Shown piece after piece: positions 14,338 to 26,262 of a DNA stretch of 64,000 nucleotides. The stretch spans positions 36,684-100,683 of the forward strand of contig JAYMTL010000065.1 in NCBI GenBank assembly GCA_036897445.1. Direction: 5' to 3'. Both the position numbers and the translations under genes were made by a program. This DNA is from Pelargonium tetragonum (taxonomy: Eukaryota > Streptophyta > Magnoliopsida > Geraniales > Geraniaceae). The first letter of the stretch is position 1. The number at the start of each line of letters is the position of its first letter. The notes beneath the pieces were generated by a model that did no database searches, was not told the origin of the DNA, and was given only the letters and a program-made list of their open reading frames with translations.

Positions 14338-14453
14338 TTTGATATCCAATAATATTTAAGTAAGAGGATTAGCTTTCCTTTATTAACTGTGATATTTGAT
14401 ATCCAATAATATTTAAGTAAGAGGATTAGCTTTCCTTTATTAACTGTGATATT
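14338..14453. repeat. Perfect 57-bp tandem duplication (two copies)
   Basis: Copy 1 starts at 14341 (gatatccaataatatttaag) and copy 2 at 14398. The match runs without mismatch for 59 bp at a period of 57. In a window where other repeats are heavily diverged, an exact duplication implies a recent slippage or unequal-exchange event. It could also be an assembly artefact at this point. The unit has stops in all frames. Confidence 0.97.
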
Positions 14454-15165
14454 GGTGTTATCATTTACTACCTTTTATGGGTGTTCAGGTTCATCAACCT
14501 AGACGCTGCAATTGAGTAACTATTATTATGGTGTATGCTAATTCTAAATATGAGTATAACAGGTATTTTTGACATGATTTAGTTTGGTGGGATTGATTTT
14601 TTTATCTATAAAGCATTTCAGAGGGGGGTTCTTTAGGCGTAATGAAGGTTTTTTGTATATCCTTTATTAGTACGGAAATGTCATATAAATTGTCTATTGC
14701 TATAACTTTTTTTATTTCTGCTAATAAATTTTTTCGATAGGATACTCAACTCAGTTCCGATAGGGGTGCACACGTATTCCTAACACTTTATGTACTTTTT
14801 TTTTGAATCTTTGAGTGGACCAGCAAAATATAAGTACAGTTATGCGGAAATTTCTTTCAATTTATACTTTTTTCTGCCCTTACTTCCAGGGCGCATAGCA
14901 GACCTCCAAAAATCAGTAATTTAGTAATTAGGTTCTATATCTGGTATCAAAGTACTACTTTTGCTCAGGAATATAAATCCATAGTTAAGGTTTGTGTAAA
15001 ATAAAATTATGCTTCTGATCTCGTTAAAATTTCTAGCTGCAGGTCTAGTTTTATCGTTTATATTAATTAAAATCGGTAATAAATAAAATAAGTAAATATA
15101 AAATATTCTGGATATGAATATGGAATGACACCAATACTAAGAACTTGGTTGTGTGAGCTTAGCTT

Positions 15166-15177
15166 TTCCTATAGGAA
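15166..15177. repeat. 12-bp perfect palindrome
   Basis: TTCCTATAGGAA reads the same on both strands. It lies 7 bp before the hairpin at 15184. Confidence 0.8.
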
Positions 15178-15183
15178 GACTTT

Positions 15184-15205
15184 GAGATCTTATCCACAAG
15201 ATCTC
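15184..15205. repeat. Hairpin, 8-bp perfect stem with 6-nt loop
   Basis: GAGATCTT and AAGATCTC flank the loop ATCCAC. It is not followed by a T run, so a terminator role is unsupported. Confidence 0.7.
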
Positions 15206-15381
15206 CAAGATAATGGAGTCTCTTTTCTAAATAGCTAAAATGAGAGTTCCGCTTTCAATTTCATGAATTATTTGTTTCTTACTAAATATTTGGGTTCGTT
15301 CCCCGTGCTTACTTTAACCCTATAATTACTCACAAGCCCTCTATACTATACACAAATAAAGACTATCACTGTAGTTTTTCC

Positions 15382-15399
15382 AACATATATATATATGTT
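15382..15399. repeat. 18-bp AT palindrome
   Basis: AACATATATATATATGTT is perfectly self-complementary. Alternating AT tracts of this kind extrude easily as cruciforms. Confidence 0.8.
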
Positions 15400-15400
15400 A

Positions 15401-17933
15401 CACCCATTTTGAACCCTCGATCTTGGTTATTTGAAATAATTGGAATATTTCTATATTTATTAAACTGAAATAGAATCTAAGTGCGGTGGAATAATTAAGA
15501 AGTCGCTTATTAAGTCATGTGCAGCCATATATAGTTTAGAGTGTCATCAAATCTGCCAATTGGCCTGATCTGAAAAAAAAAGACAGGAATTTGATCTAAG
15601 TAGATAGCTAGACTAAGTTAGTAGACTTGAAAACTATTCATATAGGAAAGAATTTAGAGTAACTTAAGCTCCCCTTTTCAAGTTGCACTTCTTTTTATCC
15701 AGCCCAGCTAAGAAGCAAGGTACACAAGGGTGCCGAGGGTTCGAGGAAGGCACCGGTGTTAGGATATTTTACTCGTTCGCTAAAACTAAAACGTGAATCC
15801 ATAGATTACAAAGGTTCAAATTCTGAGAACCCTGAAAAGGAAATAGAATTTCCCTTAGTGAAACCTTAAATAAAGCGGGTAAACAAGCGTAACCTATAGC
15901 TTATTTTTCTATGAGAGCCCTGCCCCATTCATAGCTTTTCAGGTAGTTGAACAGCTCTGCTTTTTCTAATGAAGTTGATAATAAAACCTACAAACAGAGC
16001 TTTTAAATTGGAAAGTAATTTACTCCAAAGTAAACCCTGAAGTTCCGTCAATATTTTAGGTGAGAAATTCCCTTAGATTTAAGAATAGTTTCTCATATTT
16101 ACTAGCTAACTGCTTAAAAGCGGACTTTTTTTACTATTTCCTTTTTGTTGAAAGCTTATCCTTAAGCACGCTCTATAGTCATATACACCCTAGTTTCTAA
16201 TTTAAAACAAAAGAAACCCCTCCTTTTAATTAACAAGTTACAAGAGCAACTAAGCCACATAAAAAAACATAAGGCAAACTCGCTGCTATGTTACCCAAAA
16301 TTTCTCTGCAATTGCCTGGATTTTAAACCAAAGGTCATTCTATAGGATTTCTTAAAAAAAGGTATAGAACAAGCAAGATTGACAATAAAAAGCTTCTAGT
16401 TAGGACCCTAACTTAGAACAAGGAACTCTTTTTTGATAAAATCCATTTCTATTTTGTTTGATCTTAAACATGGAAGTTTAGACGAATTGTTTAAAATGGC
16501 AGGCTTCGAACCCTTGCCTTCTTCAAATTATAGAGGCGCTATAACGCCCTTGCGACATAAGGGACATTAAAGGTTTAAGAAAACAGTTCTATTGTAGGAG
16601 ACTTTCTATTTCTATCTAAGTGATTCTATTAACGTAATTTTCTCAGTATTTTATAAAAATATCCTATTATTTAAGGATTTTAACTTAAGATAAGGGATTT
16701 TTAAAGAAAAAAGAGGTTTGGTCTAAGCAATAGCTGTACGGGAATTCCAAATAAATAAGGGAGATTTTCCTTTTTAAAGTTATTAAAGAGGGCAGGGTTT
16801 AGTTTCTTCTTTAATTTCTTTAATAAGGATTGTTGCGCCGAGTTTTTGAAATATATATAGTAACCTTTATACAAGGATCTTTCGAGACTTTTTCCAAGTA
16901 TACAGTCCCGCTTAATTAATTAAATACCCGATCGATCATTTAGCATTGAAAATCCCTAGAACCAAAAAGCTAAATATAAAGAATTTACATAACCTTAGAG
17001 CCGAGTGCGGGCCTCTATGCAAGTCTGGACTTTCTGCCATAAGGTATAATTGTTGTCATTAATATTAAAGTCTCAATAACGGGACTGATATAAGAAGAAT
17101 AAGGTAAATTACTTTACTATTTTTTCTGGAAAGCGTCAAAAGTATAGTAAAGGAGAATAAGCCCCACTTTTGCTTTACAAGAACCGGGATTCAGGTCATC
17201 ATTAAACCCAAAGTTATATCCAATCCCATCGCAAAGCACACCCGAAAGCTGCCCGAATACTGTAGAATAGAAAGCAAATAAACTTTCCCGCTCCTTTTCA
17301 GAGTTACTTATGCAAATTCTGGTTTCAGCAATGCTTTTGGAAAAAGCCTTTGCCTTATATTATAAAAGGATGCTTTATAAAACCCTATTTTTTTATAAAA
17401 ACACATTACTAAAATACATATGTCTCTCACGAGTACTCGGAGTTGTAACTGGAATTATTTTAATACTTATACCTTAGAGTGTCTACCCTTAATTAAGTCG
17501 AGACTCTAAAATTTTATTTTAAATCACTGATCGAGTACACCCAAAACTCTGGGTTAATTCCAATTGAAGTTTTGGCTCCCTTTATAGCTGGCTGTGGAGT
17601 TTTCGGAGAGGAGGTGGAACCTTTTTCGCTTACTCTACACGCGCACCCCTTATTTTGAATTGCAAATGTTTTACCAAAAAGACCTTATAAAAGAAATTAA
17701 CTTGTATTATAACTATCCCGATGAGATATCATAAACTGGATACACAAATCAAGGACCTAGCATTTATTACCAATTAAGTAAACCGGGCACCCTTAGCATT
17801 TCCTAAAACTTAAATAGGATTTCTTCATAGGAGAACAAAAAAATTGTAACTTCTTAATAATAAAGCAAACCCTGGGTATAAAACTTAAACCTAGGGAGAT
17901 TATAGCATACAGGTAAACAAGAAGCACCAAAAT
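15401..17933. other. Gene-free background sequence
   Basis: Nothing here is supported as a gene. A minus-strand stretch at about 16500-16560 has a T-loop-like and a D-arm-like block but fails as a tRNA (see rejected items). Confidence 0.55.
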
Positions 17934-17971
17934 CTTGTAATACCAGAAAAGGCTTGTAATACCAGAAAAGG
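17934..17971. repeat. Perfect 19-bp tandem duplication (two copies)
   Basis: The unit cttgtaataccagaaaagg occurs twice without a gap (17934-17952 and 17953-17971). It lies inside two overlapping minus-strand open frames of 60 and 65 codons that I do not accept as genes. Confidence 0.97.
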
Positions 17972-20561
17972 AAGGGTTTTGCCCAGGCACTTTCTGTAAT
18001 AAACTTGGTAAAGATACACTGCAAAATTAAGTGGGTTAACTCTGCTAAACAGATAAGAGTTGTATAAATAAGTATTGGACAAGAGCTACCTCATTATACT
18101 TCCGCCGGGAGCCACCCTACGCCTGGAATTGGCGCAAATATATAAGGAGTATTCTGACTTTACCAAAGCGCTTTATAGAGTTCATAATTAAAAATAGGTA
18201 CGCGCGCCTATACTCCGCAGCCTAACGGTTAGTAAGGAGCCGATAGAAAGAAAATAGGAAGAATCCCGGGTTTTTATATTACCGGAACTCTCCTTCCACG
18301 AGTCTTATAAAGCAAGTTCTTATACTTGGTCAATTAGAATTAGAGAAGCTTCTTATAGCCTAAACTCAACTAAAGGAATACTTCTGCTTTCTAACAGCGA
18401 AACGCCCTGCGTATGAGATAGGGTTGTGAAGCTAATAAGGCAAATAGGCGCGGTATTTCTATTTTAAGTGATCAAAAACTAATAACTTCAACTGCGAAGA
18501 GGCATCCCCCGTAATCAGGCTTGGATAAAACTACACTACCACTAGAAAATGGAAACTCCTGTAAAGACCCCCCCCTGAGAAAAGGCGGGAAAACCCCTTT
18601 TACAATAAATATTAGAGAGAGTAAGCTTACTCTGTATCTAGATTCACTTACTTGTATAAGCCCTTTATCTTTTTTAGTGAGAAATGCCCTGTCCTTTATT
18701 ATGAAAAATCCCTTAATTAGGGAATAGAATCCAATAGATAGTTAGCCCCTGTCTGCACTCTTTTCTATAACTATAACCTTAAGTTTTTTCTATAGAGGTA
18801 ATGCAATTCGAGATAATTTGATTTTGATAGCTACTCCGACCCAATTTTAGTCCACAATGGCTTACCTTTTTATGTACTTCTCATTATTTCCTTATTTCCA
18901 CAAAAACCTTTATCCGTAAGTTGGAAGTTCTTGACCAATAGAAAATTTGCGTTATATTCTTTCTTAAAGTGTTTAATAGGATCGGGCAAAAGTTAAGAAA
19001 CGGAGGATGAGTTAGTAACTCCGAATTTCTGTAAATTGAGATCAAAAAGAGGGTTCTCGCACTTACTAAAGAGTTTTTTTAATCATTCAAGGGCAGCTAA
19101 AGTCAAAAATTAGGTATCCCTTGCGCTAATTTACTAATTTAACAGAAACGGAGTTCTTATATATCCTGATACGGGAGATTCCGTGTAATAAAGGGGGCGA
19201 ATAGCATACTACAGGTGTTCCTTTAGCCCCATATCGCAATTACACACATAACTATCTGATAAACTTAGACTCTATTTTTGTATTCCTATGTAGCAGCTCC
19301 CCCGGGTTTCTATTACTTCAAGCGTCCTAAAAAGAAAGTGTCTAGAAAGAGATTTTTTTGCTGTTTAATTTAAATAATAACAGGATACCCTTAAAAAGGA
19401 CAAATGTTTAGCTTTTTCTTTTGAAATATATGTAATTTCACGGATCGTCCTCTAGCTTGAGAAAACTTATCCAGAGGTCTCTTTTCGTAGTAGATAATTA
19501 ACTTTTTCGCTATAGTAACTCATTAGCCTTTGAGTTTATCCTATTTTTGTATTGTATGCATCTCTTGTTGTAACACCGGTACTCCTGGGCACCTAAATGA
19601 AATAGGAAACACAAGGCATGGAAAAGTTTAAAAACAGAAAATTCCTGGGATTCTCGGTATAGCGTAGTGTAGTTAATGAAATAAGCACTCCTCAGAATTC
19701 AGTACTGAACCTAAAAACAACAGCAGCTCCTCAACCTTCGTAGAATATGACCTACATTTAACCCGGTTTCTCAAGGAGCTTTAAGAAATATCTTAAGAAT
19801 AATCACCTTTTTTATAAGAGTAAAACATACCTATAATCCGGAGAACCTCTCAACAGAATGGCATACTAAACGTTTCTAAGAGTTGATGATTTTGGGAAAA
19901 ACTTTGTAATTCATTATCTAAGAGATTTCTAAACTTTTTTTAGTTCTGTGGACTCTTTTGAAAGGCTTTTAATAAACCCGATTACTGTACAAATTAAAAG
20001 TGAAATGTTAATTTACCAAGAGTTTTAGAGGAACCTGGAATACAATTCCTAATTCGAGATACTTCTGAGCTAAGGGCATTCTCCTGCAAAGGGGACAGCT
20101 TCTGCCTTCTGGAGTCAAAATAGAAGCTCAAATTTTAGATTGTATAACAATATCTGAAAGGGTATAATTCTTTAAATTTCTCTCTTATAAAACCTATAAA
20201 CTCAGTTCTCATTAATTAGGGAAACCCTCCCTTAAATAAAGCCTATCCAGAAAACTCTTGAATAGCTAGCTCTAGCAACAAACCTTTTTTTATTTCTAGA
20301 AACAAATAAAGAACTTTACTCTAGCTTAACTTTAAGTTCTTTATACTCCCAAATTTAACAGGGCACAGGTAATGACAACAGCAGAGCCTAATGTCTTTTA
20401 GAAAGAAAGGGATTAGAATCGCTTATATAAAGACATTTTTTTACCCGTACTATGCCAGGAAGTTGGTAAGTGGAATAAGAAGATAGGAGGCGTCTATTAG
20501 CGAACGACTTTAATCAAGTTTACATTTAACAGGTCAGAGTACAATTTCGGGGCGTGCACAA
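17972..20561. other. Gene-free background sequence
   Basis: I see no supported gene or RNA apart from one copy of the 13-bp motif at 18796. A 68-codon frame (18521-18727, TTG start) has no family motif beyond a chance-level E-S-K-L-T string. Confidence 0.55.
18796..18808 (+). repeat. Copy of 13-bp dispersed motif (C variant)
   Basis: AGGTAATGCAATT. One of eight copies in the window; this and the copy at 56461 have C at position 9. Confidence 0.7.
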
Positions 20562-20843
20562 GTGCAAATAGTTTTCCGAGTAGAGTTTAACTTCACAAGT
20601 TCGTGTACAATAAGTTTACAAGGTGTTGATCCCGGATTTAGTTTTCTTCAGCCTATATCTACCTATTTGCCCTTACCCAAACTAGAAGGGATTCCCTTAA
20701 TAAAAGATGAATTTAACAAACTTCTTTTAGTTAGAATAAAGGATACCTCGAAAAAGCTTGCGTTGCAGGCACAAGACTGCTATGATATACTTATCAAGTC
20801 AAGGACTCGATTTCTCATTTTAAGGATTGCTATATACCGGTAA
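20562..20843 (+). CDS. Unrecognised 93-codon open frame
   Basis: A GTG-initiated frame ends at TAA 20841-20843. The product would have a hydrophobic, proline-containing first half (LQPISTYLPLPKLEGIPL) and a basic, leucine-rich second half with K-L-A-L-Q-A-Q-D-C-Y-D. The composition is protein-like and amphipathic, but no known family motif is visible and there are no neighbours. Frames of this length are expected a few times in 64 kb by chance. If any frame in the background sequence is real, this is among the better candidates. Confidence 0.17.
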   Translation: MQIVFRVEFNFTSSCTISLQGVDPGFSFLQPISTYLPLPKLEGIPLIKDEFNKLLLVRIKDTSKKLALQAQDCYDILIKSRTRFLILRIAIYR

Positions 20844-22234
20844 CGGACTCCCTTCATGACATATATAGAGACTTTCTTTTCGAATATTCTATAAAATTTC
20901 TTTACTTTAGATGCCAATTAATAAAAAATTCTTGTTGTCATTGTAGAAGAGCATATACCTAGATTCATTTGCAAGGGTGTGGGCCTAGAAATTTCTACCT
21001 AGGTTATTTTTGATACCTAAACGAAAACCTTATGGTTAGCCTTTATTTATACTAAATATTATTCAAAGAGTCAAATTAGCACTCCCGAAACACCAGGTTT
21101 GGAATTTTTCTTTAAAGTTGAATACTTATTTTACTCATTAGTTAGATTAAGAAGAATTTATGCTATACTTTCTCGAAAGGCAATTGGGTATTTTAGAGTA
21201 GGTAGTAAACTCGAAAATCTTTTTATCTTAAAGGCTTGTGAGCTTTCATCAGGCAATGCTTAAAACTTTATCGTTGAGGAATAAAGGGTAACCCATTTGG
21301 ATAAGTGCCATAACATCTTAAATCACTCTTGTCTTTTTTATACATACTAAATATACTAACCCAGCACAAACTTTTATAAGTTATTAGGTACACCCTAGCA
21401 AAACGCCCTACTTTGACTTTCATTCCCAGTTATGGGCCTCCCTTTAGAATCCCCGCTCTAAGTTAGCAGTCTCTTAGAAATAAAAGCGGTTTCCCTGCCT
21501 AGTAAAGAAAGTCGAGAATCCCCAGCCTATAGAGTACAATCTCTTACACATAGGGTCCATACAACACTTGCAAAAGAGCCCCAAAATATTGAAACTTTCC
21601 TTTCTTATCATTCTTTTCTGTTATGTTATAGTATACAGAGCTGTTTTTATAAGACTAGAACCTTGACTTTGAAATCTCCCTGATTATAAACTCCAAGGAC
21701 TCCTTATATACCTTAAGGGGCTTTTGCCTTTCAAAACTTTCTCTTGTAAAACCTAGACTCAATTGAATGAAAACCCCGCAAGATAAAGCCGTCCTTAAAC
21801 AAATAACTTTGGCTTTAGAGTTCCGTCTTTAACTAGAACAAGAATAAGAAAGCAGCTACTTATATACTTTACTTTCGGGTTACTTCTTTCTTTACAGGAA
21901 AACTGGAAACACATTAAGATTCCTGTAGCTCGTAATGACTAGTAATTGTAAACTAACAGCAAGGAATTCCTTTCTTTCTAACATTCCTGTCTGAGTGAAT
22001 CTCTAAACTACTTGATGAAGAAGAATCCTGTTTACTAAAACTTATCACTAAATACAAGCGCCTTTGAATGCCCTTAAAAATAACCCTCAACTTCTCTTAA
22101 TAGCTATTTTAACAGTAACTAAATTACCTTTTTTCAAATCCCTTCATAACTTTTAGTAAAAAATTTCTCTAAAGACTAACAAATAAGGATTTAGGTATAG
22201 CTCTATGATACAGACTAAGAGTAATAATAAATAA
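20844..22234. other. Gene-free background sequence leading into the coding-like array
   Basis: I find no supported gene. From about 22.2 kb the texture changes to AAG/GCT-rich purine stretches. Confidence 0.5.
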
Positions 22235-22494
22235 GCAAAGTCAAGAAGAAGTAAGTCAATTAAGTCAAAAGAAGAGTAAGAAGTGGTTATAGTGTATGAA
22301 TGTACTATCATACTCCTACAAGGATTCCCTACTCCCGAACGATAAACACAAAGAGCTTTGAGTAATGCACCTTAAAGAGGTACCACCCTATTGTCTATTA
22401 TAACCACCTTATCTTATACTATCTATTACTAACTATAACTATAAGAGTAATATAATAAGATAAGCCATAACAAGAATACAGTAACTACGGGGAA
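22235..22494 (+). pseudogene. Array unit 1: lysine block plus Y-rich module, broken frame
   Basis: A basic block (AKSRRSKSIKS) is followed, after a shift of frame, by the frame opening at 22264: KRRVRSGYSV, then TGA (22297-22299), then MYYHTPTRIPYSRTINTKSF, TAA (22363-22365), then CTLKRYHPIVYYNHL to about 22455. The order basic block, G-Y-S, short spacer, C-L, Y-Y matches the unit at 26625-26957. Two in-frame stops and one frameshift make it non-coding as read with the standard code. If TGA means Trp one stop disappears. The DNA from 22430 also resembles 26520-26600 (aactataa, tataagagtaat, ataacaagaatacag). Function unknown. Confidence 0.35.
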
Positions 22495-22937
22495 CCATAA
22501 GAAAGACAGCTCCAAAAGGTCTGGGGAAGCCCTAAAAGGGGTCGGTATAGGTTGCAATAAGAGGACTTCCAAGATACAGAGTAGCATTTCATTTAAGGTA
22601 GAGGTATTCTCGAGAAGAGTATAGTTCATAAGATCAAGAATAAAAAGAAAAAAGTTGGTTGGGAAAGAAAGATTAATGCAAAGTAGAAGGACAGACGCCT
22701 ATAAAAGCTAAACAAGTGATAAACGAGATTCTATACAAGAGCTTTGGCAGTGATTGGGTCTAAGTTCCTTAGCCTTTTTGAAAGTTTTTATTTTATAAAG
22801 GAATTTTTATAGTAAGGTACTTTTTTTAATTGCTACTTTGTAAGCTTAAAGTTTTTGAAGGAGTAAGCAAAGAGTGTTTCTTTTACTATCTGTTTTAATA
22901 ACCTAGTGGTAAGGTAGAACTAGTACAAACAAGGAAT

Positions 22938-22950
22938 AATTACATTACCT
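22938..22950 (-). repeat. Copy of 13-bp dispersed motif
   Basis: Reverse complement of AGGTAATGTAATT. Flanking sequence does not align with the other copies. Confidence 0.8.
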
Positions 22951-23477
22951 AAAAGAGATCAAAGCACAAGAACATATTGGGAATAAAAGGCTATCTTACT
23001 TATACAAAATGATTAAATTCTTAAGGGTGCAAAGAAAGGGAGTCACAGGGAACGATTAATAAAGGAATTCTGGGTTTATATGCCCCTCAATTCTTACAAA
23101 GAAAGATAAGAAATTTACATTTAAGTAAAAGCTTCCTATTCTTGCTCTTCTGAATCTGAACAAATGCAAGGAGTCTTAAGTCTTCTCTATACTTTCACAG
23201 GTCTCTCCTTTTTCTAGGGTGTCCCTACTAAAGTTGTAGTACCTAAATCCTTTGCCATTTGTTTTTGTTGGAACTTACTTTATAATGTATAATATCGAAT
23301 ATTCCGGAACTTTACCCTTTAGGTTCGCTTTTTTGGAAGAGTAAGGGATTTCTCAGTCTTATTTATATAGTGTTGTCCGACTCTTGTGTTACTGTATTCC
23401 GGTTGTAGTATAAGGCAGTAGAGTTAAAGTCTTATTGGTCGGCTGTAATATCCGGGTAAATAGAAAAGAGGTGCTAG

Positions 23478-23699
23478 GAAAAGACATGGCTATCAATCAA
23501 CAAGAGAGTTTTTTTATATTATATTAAGAAGATAGTGATACAACAGAGTATTCTAGCTGTAAAGACTAAGACAAAAGCTCCTAAGAAAGGTATTAGAAAG
23601 GCTAAAGGTCAACGAGTAAGCCTGAACACCCGGGATCCTAATTGCTTAAAAGAGTTTCTTCTCTGCTTGCTTTGTAGTTGGGTAAAAGAATTTAAATAG
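23478..23699 (+). pseudogene. Array unit: lysine/alanine-rich open stretch
   Basis: The frame is open for 73 codons after a TAG, with no ATG; the only early start is GTG at 23535, giving 54 codons. The middle reads ILAVKTKTKAPKKGIRKAKG, a basic, proline-containing block like those at 7735, 24405 and 26625, and the tail is Cys/Leu-rich (LCLLCSW). It lies about 1.3 kb after the first basic block of the array and about 0.95 kb before the next. The length alone is not significant; the recurring S/I-[IL]-A-x-K pattern is the reason for listing it. Probably a relic or a cryptic exon of the same family. No function is assigned. Confidence 0.33.
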
Positions 23700-24228
23700 G
23701 GAAGGTGCTAGGATTTTTTTCTCGTCCTTCTGCCCCAGTTTTATCTTAGTAAGTCCACAAGTAAATAAAGAAGGCGATTAGGGGACGCCTAGGTTCCTTT
23801 TTAGTTTTAGGTTTGTATCTAGGAGGTTCTGGTAGGTTTAGTAGTTCCGCGGTCAAAGGAAAACATTTTTTAAGTCTTGAGAAAATAGGTATGAATAAGC
23901 AATAGTTGGTTGTAGAGGGTGTCGTGTACTTTGTATAATACTATATGACATTTCCCTTCCTCACTAAGTTCCCGTTGGGTAGACTGTCCATTAAAGGGTT
24001 CTTTCCTCATGTAGTAATAACAACCAATACCTTACTATAAAAACTACTACAATACATATACTTTATTATTATTCCTATACTCTACTTTTCTTAGCGTACA
24101 CGGCGAATGCCCTATCTCTAGCTCCCTTTTCCGCCTTCGATCTTCTATAAAATTCTAATTAAAGTCAAACTCTAGTAACTCTAAAAAGCCAAAGTAAATA
24201 AACAAATAATAGGAAGAAGTATAAGCAG

Positions 24229-24551
24229 ATGTTGGCCGTGTGTAGGTGTATTCAGAATATTACTAATTACATTACCTTCGCTATGCTCCAGTCGGTAAGA
24301 GTAACAAGCTTTCATATCTATAAGGCTCCTCTCTATAGCAATAAAGGAATAAGAGGTATTATCTCCTTATCTAGGTGGGCTTTTTTAGATAAAATGAAAG
24401 TTAAGGAGGGGAAGACTTATCCAATCCAATAAGTACTACAGAGGAAGCAGCTACAAGTACATTTAAGACAGGGAAGGGCCCATATCCAAAAAGGGGGATA
24501 ACTCTGAAGAAAAGTATAGCTCCTAAGACACCAAAGAAAGCTTTTTACTAG
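24229..24551 (+). pseudogene. Array unit: ATG frame joined by frameshift to lysine-rich tail
   Basis: An ATG frame (24229-24432, 67 codons) ends in KMKVKEGKTYPIQ. A second frame, open from 24405 to the TAG at 24549-24551, overlaps its end and reads TEEAATSTFKTGKGPYPKRG, then ITLKKSIAPKTPKKAFY. The S-I-A-P-K-T-P-K-K block is the family hallmark (S-I-A-A at 26.7 kb, V-I-A-P-K-K-K at 7.8 kb). Read together this would be a single product of about 110 residues broken by one shift near 24405-24432. It is the longest array unit with a normal ATG. A 13-bp motif copy lies inside on the opposite strand. Confidence 0.35.
24265..24277 (-). repeat. Copy of 13-bp dispersed motif
   Basis: Reverse complement of AGGTAATGTAATT, lying inside the ATG frame 24229-24432. 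Confidence 0.8.
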
Positions 24552-24991
24552 CAAAGTTAAGGTTCCAAGACTTTCTTAAGGTTAAAAAATTCGTTTAAGT
24601 ATAGGAAATCAAACAATAAAGACTCGGAGGTCCAAGAGCTTACAGGATAGACTCCAGGGAGGGGTGCCTTGTGAAAGGCCTTATAATCTTTGTTATTATT
24701 ATTTCTAATGGATATGGATTTGCTTTAATATTTTGAAAGTATTTACCTGATATAGGGTTAGTAATCTGGATTCATGAAGTTTAAGTTGAAGTCTGTTTGT
24801 TTTTTCTTGATGTGGTGGTCTTGTACTGTAAGGTTGGCTATACTCTAATGCAATAACCTTCCTCCGTAAGACTTGGTAATAAAGATTTATGTAGTATTAA
24901 AGCACTCTCCTCTGTTAATGATAAAGAACAAAAAAAGCTAAAAATAGAGTCTTTTTACTAACAGGTGTTGGAGTAGGGTCTAGAAGAGTAA

Positions 24992-25135
24992 AAAACTCCA
25001 AGGAGAGTCCTAGCTGCTGAGAAGGGTTTAGGTATAGCTATGAAGATTAAGAGGGTAGGTCTGTTTTCTGATTTTCCAGTAGCTATGTTAATAAATTCGT
25101 ATAAGTTATTATCTAAGAATCTTCTATCTTATTAA
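24992..25135 (+). pseudogene. Array unit: open stretch with GLGIAMKIKR block
   Basis: After a TAA the frame stays open for 47 codons to a TAA at 25133-25135. It reads VLAAEKGLGIAMKIKRVGL and then a hydrophobic tail ending KLLSKNLLSY. The G-L-G-I-A-M-K segment aligns with K-A-G-L-A-K-R at 7.8 kb and S-I-A at 26.7 kb. An in-frame ATG lies inside, so translation of about 37 residues is possible but unsupported. The spacing to the previous basic block is about 0.55 kb. Confidence 0.3.
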
Positions 25136-25826
25136 TTTGTTCCTCAAGGGTTTTAGTTGCTTCAATAGCAATAGAGGAGGCATAACTAACGATAAAAGCT
25201 ATTCTAGGCAAGAAATTTAGCCTTATTCGAATGAATCTGTATTCATAATCTCTAACACTTCTAAAAAGGAATATTCCTTTATTTGTAGCTTAAGGGTAAT
25301 ACGGTAAAAGGCAATTTGTTTTGTAGGGTAGATACAGCACTAAAAGAGAGTTCCTGTATATTTTGAAGCAAGTCCACGAGCTTTTATAAAAAGAAACTAA
25401 AAGGGGGATTTAGGAGTAGAAAGTGTTTTCCTTACTTGAATATTAGCAGGTGTCCTTAGGTCTTTTCCTTTTTACTGTTTAGTAGAGGGCTTTCTTATTA
25501 GTTACTTTTGGAGGATCTGTAAAATAGAAAGGTTAAACTAGACTTTTTCCTATCTTTCTCAGTCAGTTAATTAAGTTAGTTACAAGGAATTTCAAAATTT
25601 TTATAGTAGATTTTGTTATATAGGGAGCGTTGTGAAAATCTAGTAGCAAGGAAATTCTAGAAAAACATTTTAGTCAGGATGTCCTGGCTTTTTAGGAAAC
25701 TTTTTTGTTTTAAAAAGCACTGTATCCAGTTTTAGGTTTTTATCTATATCGGACTCTAAGTCAAAACCCGTAGTGAAGTTAATCTACATGCTAAAATTGA
25801 AAGATCAGAGATGCAAAATCCTTATT

Positions 25827-25843
25827 ATACTCTAATAGAGTAT
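25827..25843. repeat. Hairpin, 7-bp stem with 3-nt loop
   Basis: ATACTCT, loop AAT, AGAGTAT. It lies in the array shortly before another weak basic block near 25.9 kb, which shares gttcaggtctag with the 7.88-kb relic at one mismatch. Confidence 0.65.
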
Positions 25844-25969
25844 GCCTTGTTGTTAGTTTAAGATCAAGAAGTTGATACTGATACAGAGTTAGGCTAAGAA
25901 GTAAGAAAGGTTTTTAGAATAAGGATAGGAATACAGCAGAGTTCAGGTCTAGTTATAACGAGGTAAACA

Positions 25970-25982
25970 AGGTAATGTAATT
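25970..25982 (+). repeat. Copy of 13-bp dispersed motif
   Basis: AGGTAATGTAATT, inside the array. Confidence 0.8.
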
Positions 25983-26262
25983 AACAAAGGGGGTTTTCTA
26001 GTTCCACTTACACTTATGAAATGTATATAAAAAGAGGAGTTTCTCGTCCCTCACCTCTAAACTGGCTAAGGGCATTCTAGCTAGTAACTAGGGTACTGTT
26101 TGGTTTCATCCTCAAAACTTATTTGCTATTCTTTAGTAGAAACTATTTACTACAAAATTCTTGAATTGCTTGCTTTATATAAGAGATTCACTCTTTGTTA
26201 GCTAGATCAAGAAGTCGGAGGTGCGAAGCCCTCAATTGGAAGACATCCCATTATCCCAGTAA

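Larger units (their letters stand above)
14454..15400. other. Stretch rich in perfect palindromes
   Basis: Base texture changes here: long T runs, more TG steps and fewer purine-to-pyrimidine switches than in the flanks. It holds three clean palindromes (15166-15177, 15184-15205, 15382-15399) and follows the tandem duplication. Such clustering is common in replication origins and control regions, but no origin family can be named. No coding frame over 60 codons is present. Confidence 0.35.

Noticed and set aside
16500-16560. Minus-strand T-loop-like ggttcgaag with a D-arm-like block
   Set aside because: No acceptable anticodon stem forms with a 7-nt loop, and the T stem needs a bulge. Not reported as a tRNA.
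18521-18727. E-S-K-L-T-L-Y-L-D-S-L in a 68-codon frame, reminiscent of kinesin motor domains
   Set aside because: One short string without the nucleotide-binding motifs; chance similarity.
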